Of a stretch of DNA of 64,000 nucleotides, positions 12,707 through 24,069 are shown in pieces. Source of the stretch: Aphis gossypii (Eukaryota > Arthropoda > Insecta > Hemiptera > Aphididae); contig NC_065530.1 of NCBI RefSeq assembly GCF_020184175.1, positions 61,357,260 through 61,421,259 on the forward strand, given 5' to 3'. How positions within the stretch are numbered: the stretch's first letter is position 1; each line of letters starts with the position of its first letter. The notes under the pieces were generated by a model. It worked only from the letters and a program-made list of their open reading frames with translations, was not told where the DNA came from and made no database searches. The position numbers and the translations under genes are program-made.

Positions 12707-12712
12707 AATAAA
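12707..12712 (+). terminator. AATAAA polyadenylation signal
   Basis: Canonical hexamer 32 bases after the stop of the 12397-12675 frame, followed by a T/G-rich stretch (tcgtgtattttattgatatt). It supports, but does not prove, a plus-strand transcript end. Confidence 0.4.
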
Positions 12713-13139
12713 CCTATAACTGTATAAAATCGTGTATTTTATTGATATTTTGTTACATTTATGTGCCAATCTAACAATGATAATAAACATATTATGTTAT
12801 GTACGTTGAACGCCTGCATTACAGTATCAAAGCAGAAGCCGTTTTAGTAGAAAATTAACTTTGATTTTTGTATAAATGTCCGTAACACTGCTTCGATATT
12901 AAACGGATTTGTTGAATTTTTCTAAAATAAAAATACTTAAATCCCTGTACGTAGATGTATATAGTAATACCTATTATTGTGTACACAGTGTATTACTGTA
13001 TATATACGTATAATACGAAACGGTTTCGTGTTTTGATGTCGGCCGGTAGCTTATCTCGTAATACAATGAAATATTATTATAATATTCATAAATTAATATA
13101 GCTGCGTTGTGTACCTACTACGGTACATTATTATACGTA

Positions 13140-13385
13140 GCTTTTAGTTCCGAAGAAGAAACAGCGCCGAAATTAAATAAACGAAGATTTGTGACTCACG
13201 GGATAAGCATTATTTCATCGTTAAATTTTTATAGTGAGGGTGAAGATTTATGATTTTCGTGCCAAGGTTAAATAGAAATAGAGAGGGGGAGAGGCTAATT
13301 ATTCGGACCCTTGATGAAGTTCATGTTTTAATCAATTATAAAAATGAACAGCTACGGGACACGAACAGATGAGTGTACACAAAAA
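13140..13385 (+). other. coding-like segment, several short open frames
   Basis: After an acceptor-like tagcttttag (about 13138-13147) one plus frame reads SEEETAPKLNKRRFVTHGIS and stays open for 34 codons. A second begins at an ATG near 13250 (MIFVPRLNRNREGERLIIRT) and is open for 42 codons. The DNA here lacks the TA runs of its surroundings. It could be two exons, a mobile-element remnant or chance. Confidence 0.22.
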
Positions 13386-14052
13386 TGCCGATTTTTTTTT
13401 TTTATTATTTTCACTCACGAGTGATTATATATTATTAGTTGATTATAGTAGTCATGTAGAGAAATAAATCAAGAAAATCGTATAGGATTTAGAAAAAAAT
13501 GTATTTAATCAATGGAAATATAATAAGATAAATGTTGTCAGTTTGAAAATCGTATATCTGTAACACATTTTTTTTAAAAATAATACAGCAGTATTGTATA
13601 ATATTATAATATTATCTGCGAGTATTTAACATGTTTAAAAAAAATTAAGTATCTTAGATACTACTTGATTGTGTAAAAAAAAAAAAACTGTTGTGTTTGA
13701 TATAATTATGAAAAGTATAGTAAAATGTATTAGTTATGCAATCAAAGTTTGATATTTAAAATAAATAATAATATTAAAATAACTTTTACGTTGAATAATG
13801 GCATATATTATAATACTTGAAAAAAAAATGTTTTATGACCATGGTATGCATATAAATAATCAAACCTGGTCAAAGTGCTCCAAAATTCGTATATATATAA
13901 ATAACTTATTTGGTAGATAAGTATTTTTAATAATATATAACGGTAGGTAACATTATTCAGCAATTAATCGATACGATCTCCCGTCAATGATAAAACCACA
14001 CACGTTATGTTTACAAGTAAAACGTTTATAGAGATTCATAATATTTAAGTAT

Positions 14053-14217
14053 TTATGGACGTAAAAAAAAATAAACAATTAATAAGATTAATAAGCCAGT
14101 TTTTTGCATATGAAAATGTACTCGTGAATTTTGATCGTCGCTGCAATAATGTATATTATTATAATTTAATAGTCGTTGAACAACCTTTGAAGTTGCATAT
14201 ATAGAGTAGTACACCAG
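14053..14217 (-). CDS. candidate last exon, unknown
   Basis: A strong minus-strand acceptor (cttgttgtctcgttgtacag) precedes 54 open codons ending in TAA. The product begins LVYYSIYATSKVVQRLLNYN and ends in a hydrophobic tail (TGLLILLIVYFFLRP). In another phase the exon would join a possible start exon on the same strand near 14836-14870 (MKGGIGIFLLN, donor GTAAGTAT), giving a very short secretion-signal-like peptide. Neither reading is confirmed. Confidence 0.24.
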   Translation of the reverse strand: MVYYSIYATSKVVQRLLNYNNIHYCSDDQNSRVHFHMQKTGLLILLIVYFFLRP

Positions 14218-14504
14218 CTGTACAACGAGACAACAAGAATATTGTCGGCGTGGACCTAATGATTTGTGACGTCTCAAAAACAAAAAACCGTTATTCGTAT
14301 GTGTTTATAAGAATGTGTACATTTGTGTCTGTCGATTCTTTTTATTTTAGCATTGTTTCGATTATCTTATTAATGTCGCCGAGCACCCGGTGAAAAAAAG
14401 TACACGCCGAACAGCGACGACAACAGTTATTCGGGTGCTGGTGAAACAATCGTGTGGCCTGTCGAGATATATTTTATTTCGTATCGATACACATCCGATA
14501 TATT

Positions 14505-14780
14505 ATGCGTATCTACAAGAATTACTATAAAGAAACAAAAAATCCAAAAGAAGACGCAGACCGCGCGTCGATAAATCACTCTCTCTCCGTATTTGAAAAA
14601 AAAAAAGAAGAAATACATGATATATATAATATATACAACACACGAGTATTTAACTGCAACCGGACGAGCTTAATGGTTTATTTATGTAACCCACTTAGAA
14701 GTGCGTATATTATCGTCGAGACCAAACGAATGTGTTATTTTGTCGAGGAATATAGGCATGTATATAATAAAAGAACTTAA
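14505..14780 (+). CDS. candidate small protein, unknown
   Basis: An ATG frame of 91 codons inside a longer open stretch (17 further codons upstream without ATG). It is long for DNA of this AT content. It begins MRIYKNYYKETKNPKEDADR, has a Lys/Glu run (FEKKKEEIHD) and then NRTSLMVYLCNPLRSAYIIV; it is mixed, charged and possibly soluble. No splice partner or AATAAA is obvious, and no family is recognised. Confidence 0.3.
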   Translation: MRIYKNYYKETKNPKEDADRASINHSLSVFEKKKEEIHDIYNIYNTRVFNCNRTSLMVYLCNPLRSAYIIVETKRMCYFVEEYRHVYNKRT

Positions 14781-15039
14781 AAAGAAACGTTACCGAATTA
14801 AGCATAATATAATATTATCATCATGCGGATATACTTACTGTTGAGTAAAAATATACCTATCCCACCTTTCATCGTTTTTTCTTTTTTGTTAGCGACTTTA
14901 ACGATTGGTTTACGTGCAACCGCTGAGGTGTGCTTTTTTCAGACGAATATTAAACTTGCCCACGTTAACCCCTCCATGACAATTATGCGATTAGTGTCAA
15001 TCAATTTATAAATGATTAACCTTAATTCCAATTTCCAAA

Positions 15040-16250
15040 GAAAAAGAGTTTAGCGTTCTTCAAAAAGGATAATATATAACTATTACTGTACAACGAGAAA
15101 CTTTGCACTATATTTAATATTATTATAGATGCACTCGTGTATACACCATATTTTATATTATATTAAATATATTAGGTATATAATATTATAATAGTCATGC
15201 TGTTAAAAAAAAATGACAACTTTTATGAAAATGTTTTCTTATTTAACCAAAAGTCCAGCATTGTTGACTTAAGAGTTTTTATACAATCAATAATAATATC
15301 AACATGATTTTATTAAAAACACTAAGTAATTGAAAATAACTTTTGTTCTAAAAGTTGTTTTAAAATAATTTTGACATTTATTTTCCTTATAAGTTATAAC
15401 ATACTTATTATATTTTATCGAGATCAATGAACCTTAAACATAATTAATTACTTTTAAAGTTTTATTTGGCTGAGTTTGTTAATAACATAATATTGTATGC
15501 ATTGGGTCAGTTACGTAATTAAATTTTCATATTGATTATATATTTATATCCTAAAGTGTGTGTATATATTATAACTTTATATATAAGCAATAATAGTAAT
15601 AAGTATTACCTTAACTGTATAAATTGTGTATTATCATTTCTATACGTATTTTAATTTTAATTAAATATTTTATTTATACTAATAATAGAATATTATATAA
15701 AGTGATCATTTTAACAGTAAATAATCCTTATTTTTAATATTTTTTGTGGTTTTTATTTTTTGGATTACATTTGAAAAATGAAAATTAATACAGTTTGTAT
15801 TTATATTCTAAAACAGATAATATTATGTTTTTGATAATTTTATTTTTACAAAAATTAAATTTTTAATTGTAAATATTTTATATAATATACTTATATATAT
15901 TTGATTTTATGTTTTAGGTAGTGGATCATCATTTTATGGTACCCACATATTATACTACTCTACTTCATCCATCTAAACTTTAAATTTTAAACAAATACTC
16001 TTGATTAAATTATCAAGATAAAAATTCTCAGAAATTAATTTATTATTCTTTGAAATATTTGATATTATAATAGGAATGTTATTATTCAAGGTAGTTAAAT
16101 CTTTAATAACAAAAAATAGGTCATTTTGAATAATTACTAGTTACGTAAAAAATGTATATTGTATTTCTTAAATTGTCAATATTTTTCGCGATGACCAGCA
16201 TTTCATATTAGACAAATCGTTTTAAATTTAAATTATTGCTATTCGGCAAT
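15040..16250. other. AT-rich non-coding stretch
   Basis: Very AT-rich. One strong plus acceptor (ttgattttatgttttag, ending near 15918) is followed by 21 open codons (VVDHHFMVPTYYTTLL...) to a stop, too short to call. Otherwise I see nothing. Confidence 0.45.
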
Positions 16251-16480
16251 TTACCGTTTTCGATGAGAGTATTTCTTGCAGAACTGAAGAATCCGTGTTT
16301 GACTCGAAAAACAAGGCGATAAGCACTGTCATCCAACAAAATTCGTTACACATCGACACTCGTTAATGTTATATAATATACTTATATTATACGACTTAGA
16401 AACGTACATATATAAGTGGAAATATAATAAAACAATCGTGTCTCAGCGCATCTTACGTGAAAGCATATATTATTATATAC

Positions 16481-16632
16481 CTGCAGGAGACACATGGGTT
16501 TGTTTGACGAATTTATTGGTTTCATTCGATTTCGATGTGAGTGGTGTAATCGGCACCGACGCGTGCACACTACGCTATAATGTATCATTTCATCTGCTAA
16601 TGGGTTCGGGTCGTTAAAATTCGAAAACACAA
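16481..16632 (-). CDS. candidate exon, unknown; plus strand also open
   Basis: Minus strand: a pyrimidine-rich stretch (atcgccactaccgcctccgc) ends in AAG above 16632. Then come 50 open codons reading ...SNFNDPNPLADEMIHYSVV... to a good donor (CTCCTGCAG then GTATATAATA). Upstream the same frame is open for about 30 more codons. On the plus strand the same boundary at 16486 is a good acceptor (tattatatacctgcag) with an open frame of about 43 codons (GDTWVCLTNLLVSFDFDVSG) containing a GTGAGT donor. Which strand is used, if either, is unresolved. Confidence 0.25.
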
Positions 16633-16872
16633 CTTTGGCGGAGGCGGTAGTGGCGATGATGCGATGTGGACTCGGATATCGTGTTATTATAGATTTTTGT
16701 CGTCGGCCAAGTCACTGAGACGGGGTCGGGATCGTATATTATATTGTTATGTTCCATGTATACGTGTATGTGATAATATGATGCGTATACACTATACATA
16801 TAATAATACTATATATTTATATATTGTATCCTTAAACGTGTCTGTATGTTGGGGCGAGTGTGTTTGAGACAG

Positions 16873-17078
16873 ATACGAACTATATGACTCTCCCCAGAAA
16901 CTATATAACAAACCCCATAAATGTAACGAGTTCGACCCCGGCCAATAACGAAATGTACACCCGCGACACGAGTACGAACGTCAAAATTGACGTTTTCGAT
17001 ATAGCTGCTATCCGATCCGAGGTTTCCTCGCGTATTATTTATGTGTATAATATATACGATCGGTTATATTATATATGA
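16873..17078 (+). CDS. candidate last coding exon with polyadenylation signals
   Basis: From an acceptor-like gagacag ending at 16872, 67 codons are open to the stop at 17078. A second acceptor (gactctccccag) lies 26 bases in. The product contains TNYMTLPRNYITNPINVTSS and later DTSTNVKIDVFDIAAIRSEV. It is rich in Thr, Asn and Ser with an N-glycosylation sequon (NVT), as in an extracellular segment. Two AATAAA hexamers follow at 17205 and 17233. Codon use is more balanced than the surroundings. No family is recognised and upstream exons are not established. Confidence 0.35.
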
Positions 17079-17204
17079 CATATATACTTCACTTCATGTC
17101 GTCTGGATACGATAACTTTGAAGTCGACCAGAGAGGGTGTCGATAAAATTACATTACGGAGAAACGGTTTCGGGACGTCCACCCGAATGCATTAAAATAA
17201 TAGA

Positions 17205-17238
17205 AATAAAACAACGAATAGTATTATTTGTAAATAAA
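17205..17238 (+). terminator. two AATAAA polyadenylation signals
   Basis: Hexamers at 17205-17210 and 17233-17238, about 130-155 bases after the stop of the 16873-17078 frame. T-rich DNA (gcgtttttcgtttattttat) follows. Confidence 0.35.
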
Positions 17239-17239
17239 A

Positions 17240-18340
17240 CAAACAGCGTTTTTCGTTTATTTTATTACAATCGACGTAAATTGGTACATTGTATAGGTAT
17301 AGTATATTAATGTTATTATTATTATATATAAGTACCTATACGTCATGCGTATTATATTATCGTATTGTAAAGATGAGCCATATAACCTAATAACATTCGT
17401 TTATTATACCATTATAACCCGTGATGTTTAAATTTTTATTAAGAGATGAAAAACCCATTATTAGACTACTCAGAAATAGTAAAAACACTGATGAAAAGTA
17501 GTTCCAAAATCTAGAAATACATAAAATAAAAAAGACATAAACCACCTACTGTCAGCCTCCAAGATAGTGAAATTTATTGCTTCCGCGAGGAATTTCGACA
17601 TTAATGGCTTTATTCACTGAATTTAATACAATTCCAGTTTATTAGTCACATTTACACGTTATAATAATATTATGAAGCTATAGAGTTGTTCTGCCGGAAT
17701 ATAAATTTTTGTTCGAGTTAACTACAAAATTCAATAATATATAAGTTGATGACTTGACATGATTTAATAACCTACATTGAATTTTGTCTTTTTAACTTTA
17801 CAATAATATTAATAATATTATACACAACATTACACCATATTACTTACGACTTACTATAATAATATAATATATTTATAATGTCTTAAGAGTAATGACTGAT
17901 ATAATATATTAGCATTGGATAGCAGTTAAATGGTATAATATTGTATTTATTATAAATTTATAAATACAAGATGTTCCAACTTTCAGTTGTAAGTTATAAT
18001 AAATAATAATATATGTTTTCAAATATTTTCATTTATACAGCAAAATAAAAATATTATTTTATGAATAAATTATTATAAACTATATTTCTAACGATAGTTA
18101 ATGTTATTCACTATAAGCATTATAATATTATGTATAGATAAATTATCTTACTGTCAATCTTAAAATATAAACGTATATAAAGGTAATGAATATACCTAAT
18201 ATAACATCATAAATAAGTATTAATTTATTAAGTACGTATATACAATTTTTTTCCAAAAGAAATTTAATTCACATTGATTTGTCTAAATAATTATTCAAAT
18301 TATGCGTCTAAACTAATTAAGTATCGAAATAGCTCCTGTA
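17240..18340. other. AT-rich non-coding stretch
   Basis: Low-complexity AT DNA. A short segment at 17540-17640 is open on both strands for 20-48 codons and may be a degraded mobile element. Confidence 0.45.
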
Positions 18341-18377
18341 AAGTTAATTGCGAGTATATATAATTGACACACAATAT

Positions 18378-18695
18378 ATGCAATTCAACTTAGCAATAAC
18401 AACTTTATCGTTGATCGTTTTCATCTTGTTTTCAAACAATCACTATAATATAGACATTGAAAATTTTAATTTAGTATACCTATATAGCACAATAAATTAC
18501 TGGCATATTAGCTGTAGCTATACGTGGCTATATTGTCATATGATAAAATAGAATAATTAATAACTTTACTATCACCTTCCCTTTAACTTAATCTATTTTC
18601 AGAAAATCTATGTAGTTGGAGGTCAATTATTTCTTATAGACCGGTTCAAAATTGGTTCATCGATAAGAAGAAATATTACGATAAATTATAACTGA
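18378..18695 (+). CDS. candidate two-exon small secreted protein
   Basis: An ATG at 18378 starts MQFNLAITTLSLIVFILFSN, a typical secretion signal, and the frame is open to 18551. A very strong acceptor (ctttaacttaatctattttcag) ends at 18602, followed by 30 open codons (KIYVVGGQLFLIDRFKIGSS...) to TGA at 18693-18695. A weak donor (GTATAC after 18473) would join the two at a codon boundary, giving about 62 residues. The signal-like start and the strong acceptor are seen; the splice is inferred, because the donor is poor. Small secreted proteins of this layout are common among aphid salivary candidates. Confidence 0.28.
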
Positions 18696-19545
18696 TAAAG
18701 ATGTATATTTAAATTACATTATTTGTTTCGATTTTAAAATAATGTTATTATTGTTCAATTTTATGAATCGCTAAAAACAAAATAAATTGCATAAATAACG
18801 TAGGTGTAGATTAGAAAGTGAAAAATTCTATAGATTTAAAGAACGATTCGGGTCAACCAAAATTGATTTCTGATGAGGCCACTTATTACAGGACCCGGCG
18901 ACCCCGTCAGACTTTCAATGTTGTAAGGTTAATATATATAAATGATAAAAGTTGAAAAGCATATTAGAATAATAATTTCCAAAATGCTAAATTAAGATTT
19001 AAGGGTATATCCATATATTATTATTAATAGCTGAATATAAAAAACGGTTAAAAAAAGTAGGTACTTAAACATTGACAATATTGTAAGATATATTCCTACA
19101 GTGTACTTAAGTTTTTGTGATGATATAATAATAACTTATTTAAAGCATCGATGAAGAAATATAGGTACACTGAAATTTATTTAAATATTTAATTTTAATA
19201 AACCCAAAATTTTAACAATTTATATCATTATATTGCTTGTAATTTTTCAAAAAGTTTTTTAAAAAAAGAAGATTTTTGTTGAAATTTATATATCGAATGA
19301 ATACACAGTTATACATGAATGGTCACAGGTTTTCACTGATATTAATCTAATGTTTTATTAAAATGGTAAAGATTAATAATGTATAGTAACTATACCTAAT
19401 AATAATTTAACTAGTATACCTAATATTGTATAAAGTTATTTATATATTATTATTCAATTATTTTGGTTTAGTTTTTGATATTCTTAATTTGAAATCACAT
19501 CATAAGTCATATGATTGGCATAGTATAAAATATTTGGAGAAATCT

Positions 19546-19629
19546 TCAAATAATTTTTTTGCTAAAAAATGCAATAACTATACGTGATAGTGGGAAAGTC
19601 AGGCGGGTGTTAGTTGGATTTACAATTCG
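19546..19629 (-). CDS. candidate short last exon, unknown
   Basis: Minus acceptor gaaacgcgtttctccatagttcag lies above 19629. Then come 27 open codons (RIVNPTNTRLTFPLSRIVIA...) to TGA. Only one frame is open. It is short, so chance is a real possibility. Confidence 0.2.
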   Translation of the reverse strand, partial: RIVNPTNTRLTFPLSRIVIAFFSKKII

Positions 19630-19992
19630 CTGAACTATGGAGAAACGCGTTTCGTAGGGAGATATTTGCTATAGATGACACGCTATCGTTATGAATAAGT
19701 GGTTTTATTTATACTTATACGACATAAATAACGTATAAATTTATTTAGCGACTATCTGATCACATTCCTTTATAGACGTTGTTAAACCTACTCATTAAAT
19801 ATTTTATATTTATATTATGCGAGGAATAAGAATATTATACGGTGGTAGTAATAATCTGTCATTGTTTTTTTTATTACTTTAAAAATGTGTACATTACATA
19901 TTATTATAAAAAATAGAACACTGCAACAACCACACGCACAAATAATAATATAATATCAGTTCGTCCTCACTCCTCGTAGTCTGTTTTCGATA

Positions 19993-20016
19993 CGACGACC
20001 GACATTCCGGTCGTCG
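19993..20016 (+). other. GC-rich hairpin upstream of a small open frame
   Basis: A perfect 9-base inverted repeat (CGACGACCG / CGGTCGTCG) with a 6-base loop, ending 11 bases before the ATG at 20028. A TCAGT initiator-like motif lies about 35 bases before the hairpin, so the hairpin would fall in the 5' leader if this is a transcript. Confidence 0.5.
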
Positions 20017-20027
20017 GGAAAACGACT

Positions 20028-20207
20028 ATGGCCCTTCGGCAATGCGATTGCAACCCAGGATATAATTTGTTTGAAGACACGTATAAATATTATATACATA
20101 TATTCTGCCACAGACTTCCACCGCCGCAATGCGTATATACATTATTTAGGTATATTTTATATTACACGAGCTGCATCATCCCGTATTCTATACAGCATGA
20201 GCAATAA
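20028..20207 (+). CDS. candidate small Cys-containing protein
   Basis: A 59-codon ATG frame with a favourable start context (A at -3, G at +4). It begins MALRQCDCNPGYNLFEDTYK and has five cysteines (residues 6, 8, 27, 35, 49). A TCAGT initiator-like motif lies about 70 bases upstream and the leader is CpG-richer than the flanks. Donor-like GT sites occur inside, so it may be only a first coding exon. No family is recognised. Confidence 0.3.
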   Translation: MALRQCDCNPGYNLFEDTYKYYIHIFCHRLPPPQCVYTLFRYILYYTSCIIPYSIQHEQ

Positions 20208-20961
20208 TGACTGATAATAATAATTACCATTCGTGCGGCCATCGACGAATATTATATTATTATTTTGAAATCGGAATGGAATCGTAATCGTAATAATATC
20301 GAAAAACTAGTGTATATATCTGTATTTATAATTTAGATATTAATATTATATGTTATTAAATAGAACACGCGCCGAACTGCTACAATATGTATATTTATAT
20401 ACACAATTATATTATATATATATATATATATACATAAATAGATATACTACATGTATAGGTATAAGATATACATAACATTTTATTATACATATACGGGTAT
20501 ACCTGTATGATGTCTACACAACACAACGCGCGCGGAAGATTACAGTCGGTGCACTTAAAAAATCACTCGCTCATAACATACATATGACTATCGGCCATGA
20601 TAATATTCTATTATAATGCGCGCGCGAGTATATAATATTATTATTATTATATATACAGTATTTTTATATGCAATACTACCTATGTAGGTACGACTAATGG
20701 CCGCGGTGTATATCATTTCGGTATTTTTAATGAGGCCTACACACACCTATTTTACACACGCGCGCGCTGTTAATTACTCCTTAAGTATCCGTTCTCGGTC
20801 GTCCATATAAGGTTCAAGGCATATCGGTATTTTCGTATGATATATGTGCTTAAGCCTTCTCCCCGCATTTCACACTGCACATATCATTGGTCTATACCTA
20901 CCTCGAAACAGTGTGTATACATTACATATATTATTAATATTATACCGCAGCCGAGAGTATA

Positions 20962-21276
20962 TTATATTGTAATAATATAATGTATACACCTATACGTGCA
21001 TGGGAAATATGCGAGCACGTTTGTCCGATTCGACGACGACTTTGCTGCGCGTACGAAGACGAACGTGGCGGCGTTTAGGTATCGAAATATGGGCGTTGTA
21101 GTAGTGTATAATATAGTGTTAAAAACGGGTGGAGAGGAGACTTGAACGCTGGTGCATGTAATTAACGTATGGCGCGAGGCGTCTGCACCGTATCGCGCAT
21201 TCGCGCCACCGCGCGTTCTTTGTTTCTCGGAAGTGCCTTCCTGCCACCACCGAAGCAGTTTATCTATTACACACAC
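20962..21276 (-). other. GC-richer island with a long minus-strand frame
   Basis: On the minus strand 104 codons are open (no ATG at the start); part reads CTSVQVSSPPVFNTILYTTT. GC is high at 20990-21260, which lowers stop frequency, so this may be regulatory rather than coding. It is adjacent to the stronger island at 21330-21630. Confidence 0.25.
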
Positions 21277-21336
21277 AAAAATGTTATTAATATATTATTA
21301 TCATACTACTACAAATAGTAGTTAGTAAGCGGAACG

Positions 21337-21639
21337 TCACACGGGCGCCGCATAGCGATTCGACGAGCGTGTTACAATATTAATTAGAATCCGATTTGCA
21401 TTCACCGGGCCGCCCGAAACATGGTTTCCACTACCCGGAAGTGGGAGTCCCGGCCATTGGCCGTGGAGGACTACGGGTGCACTGAAAATGGCGACGGAGC
21501 GAGCAAGAACACCGTTTCCGGTCGTGGCAAAGCGGTTCTCCGGTCCGTTGCAGACTACTTCGCGGGGCTGAACGCGCAAAGTCATTCGCCCATTCCTCTC
21601 CCCCAGGTCTAACTCGTACCACCAAAATGGTGTAAACAT
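21337..21639. other. GC island with complete small frames on both strands
   Basis: About 300 bases of well over 50% GC inside AT-rich DNA. Plus: an ATG in a good context (cgaaacATGG) at 21421 opens 63 codons to 21612 (MVSTTRKWESRPLAVEDYGC...). Minus: ATG at 21639 opens 100 codons to 21337 (MFTPFWWYELDLGERNGRMT...). Neither product is recognised. The composition is unlike anything within 15 kb. Possible explanations are a promoter with first exon, a retrocopy of a GC-rich gene, or inserted foreign DNA. Confidence 0.35.
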
Positions 21640-22503
21640 TTTAATTGTTATATATTACAATAATACATATATTAAGATACAAATATATGGCATATCACCG
21701 TTATCGGTTGACGACTGTTGGTTGTTATTAAACCATGCCACAAAATACGTATATAATATAGTAGTCATCACAGTTGCTGCACATTTCCCTCAAATATTTT
21801 TTTCACTTTTCCCGTGTATCATATATAGTTAGTTTTGATTGACATAAACTTATTATTATTATTATTTAAGGAAAAATCGACCAATCAAAATATATGGGGA
21901 CAATGGGGTACTGCAACGTAGAATGAATGTATTAGAAGAGATGCGTTTACCGTAATCAAACTGTATTATCTGTGATGATGTACCTATCAAAAACATCGCA
22001 TTTATTTTGTCATGTTTATTATTATATTATGATGAAATGCAACGCCATTCGCCTGTATCTACGTCACACGCCATCGTCAGCTAGATTTAATAAAATAAAT
22101 TGAAATCTACGTCATATTTTATTTTGATTAAAAAGTCATTAACCAATCTTATAATACCCTTCACCAACACTGACGCAACGGCAATAACTTGATAGCATAA
22201 AAATAGAGCAGTAATTTTAATAGTATAGTTATAGGTTTTACGGGCAATTGATACGAACGTCTCCTGGCGTTATCGATGTTCGTGACAAATAATCATTGCT
22301 GCCGCGTATTATGCATTTATTTTATAGTTGATACCGGATACCCGGGATACCGTATATACACCGGTGACCAAATAATGCTGTCTAGTATAAATACTCGTAA
22401 TATTAAACATCGTTATTATGACTTATAACTTGGAATTATCTACTGTGACATGTCGAATATTATACGATCGTACACAATATTATCATCGTGCGTACACATT
22501 TAG

Positions 22504-22662
22504 TTTGTACACGCCAACGGTTCAATAACTCCACAAAATTCTTACTCTCCGAAATGATATCATTATCCGATAAACATAATATTATATATCATTACGACGG
22601 CAATGTAGATATAACTGCAGCTCCGATGCCAGTCATTGTCTTCACTTCACGCGTTTGTGTAG
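22504..22662 (+). CDS. candidate internal exon, unknown protein
   Basis: Acceptor tattatcatcgtgcgtacacatttag ends at 22503. It is followed by two bases of a split codon, 52 open codons and one base, then a donor (TGTGTAG then GTATATAGG). The product begins CTRQRFNNSTKFLLSEMISL, continues with NIIYHYDGNVDITAAPMPVI and ends VFTSRVCV. Codon use is balanced. Phase 1 at both ends would let it be skipped without a frameshift. No family is recognised. It may belong to the same plus-strand gene as 30585-30684, with connecting exons uncertain. Confidence 0.33.
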
Positions 22663-22679
22663 GTATATAGGTTTACAAC

Positions 22680-24060
22680 TATTTACTTTAATAGCCTTAA
22701 ATATATCATGCCTATACGATATATAATATATAGACTGTAGGTAGGTATAAAGATTATAGGTGGTTATATATTTTAATATTATTAGTTATTAGTATTATAT
22801 TATAAGCTATTAGATATTATTGTAGTACATAATATTGTTCAAGAAATTGAAGGTTATTAATGACACTCTGTCGATGTCCAAGTCAAAATATCATAAATAT
22901 TCCAATATAGGTATATAGGTGTCATCTGCAAAGATAGGCTTTATTTGTAATGATTTTATGATTGAGTATATCAGCAGTACACATATTGTATTAGTGTTTG
23001 GGGTATGATACCTCGAGGAACAACTGTTTTATAGTTTATCCGCACTACGTGCTTAAAAATAGTATATCATGATAAAAAAAAATAATCCATATAGAGTTGG
23101 GAATATTGAAGAGGGTGACATTGTTCATTGCAGTTTTTGTAAAAGCAAACGCTAAATAGCTATAATAGACTAGTGGACTAGTTAGTCGATAATATGAAAA
23201 GATTTTCAAGGTATTGCTATTGGTAGTTTTTAAATTAGTAGGACATAGGAAATATTATAGAATGTTTTCAAGAAAAAAAAAGGGGTAAATGCTTACTATA
23301 GGCACCATTATAACTACTAGAATACATCTATCTAGCTATGTGTCAATGATTTAATGATAAAAATTTTACTAAACGATATGATATATTATATAATTCAATA
23401 ATATATTAAGTATTTAAATTTAATTTCAAGTATAACAATATCAGTACATCACCATCAAAATATTAGTTTGAAGACCAGCTCTGCACGATATCATACTATA
23501 CGTATTATATTATGCATTTAAACGTCTTATCTTATTCCGATTAACATAATATGCAAACAGTAATAGTTACTATACTATATCATTTAACTTATAGAATTAA
23601 TACAATACGTAGGATGTGGGTACATTACCTATACTATATCAGTAGATGTAAGTTCGATAATAATATTATATTATAATGCATATACGAGAATGGAAATATA
23701 AAATTAATTGTTTAAAATATTGTATAGATGCACGAACGTGTTTAAAATAGGCTATATAATATTATGTTAAAAGCAATATTGAAATCGATTGTATTGGTAA
23801 ATTAAAATTATGGTAATTGTTTGTCACGTGATTTATATTTAACACAATGTTTTAAATATATTATTGCGAGGAAATAGTTTTTTTTTTTTTTAATACGTGT
23901 TGGTGAGATAAACATTTCTCTTCATCCACCCACTTTATATTCGTACTTATTATTTAAAAGCAACTCCTTGTTGCACCTTGCACAAGAACCTATGTATTGC
24001 ATTCTGATTTAAGTGGCTATATATGTATTTATTATATATGTTGCGTGTCTATAAAGACTA
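22680..24060. other. AT-rich non-coding stretch
   Basis: Low-complexity AT DNA; I see no gene or structured element. Confidence 0.5.
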
Positions 24061-24069
24061 CAAATAATT

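Noticed and set aside
17540..17720. Short coding-like frames on both strands (minus MSKFLAEAINFTILEADSRW)
   Set aside because: Open on both strands and short; a degraded mobile element is possible but not demonstrable here.
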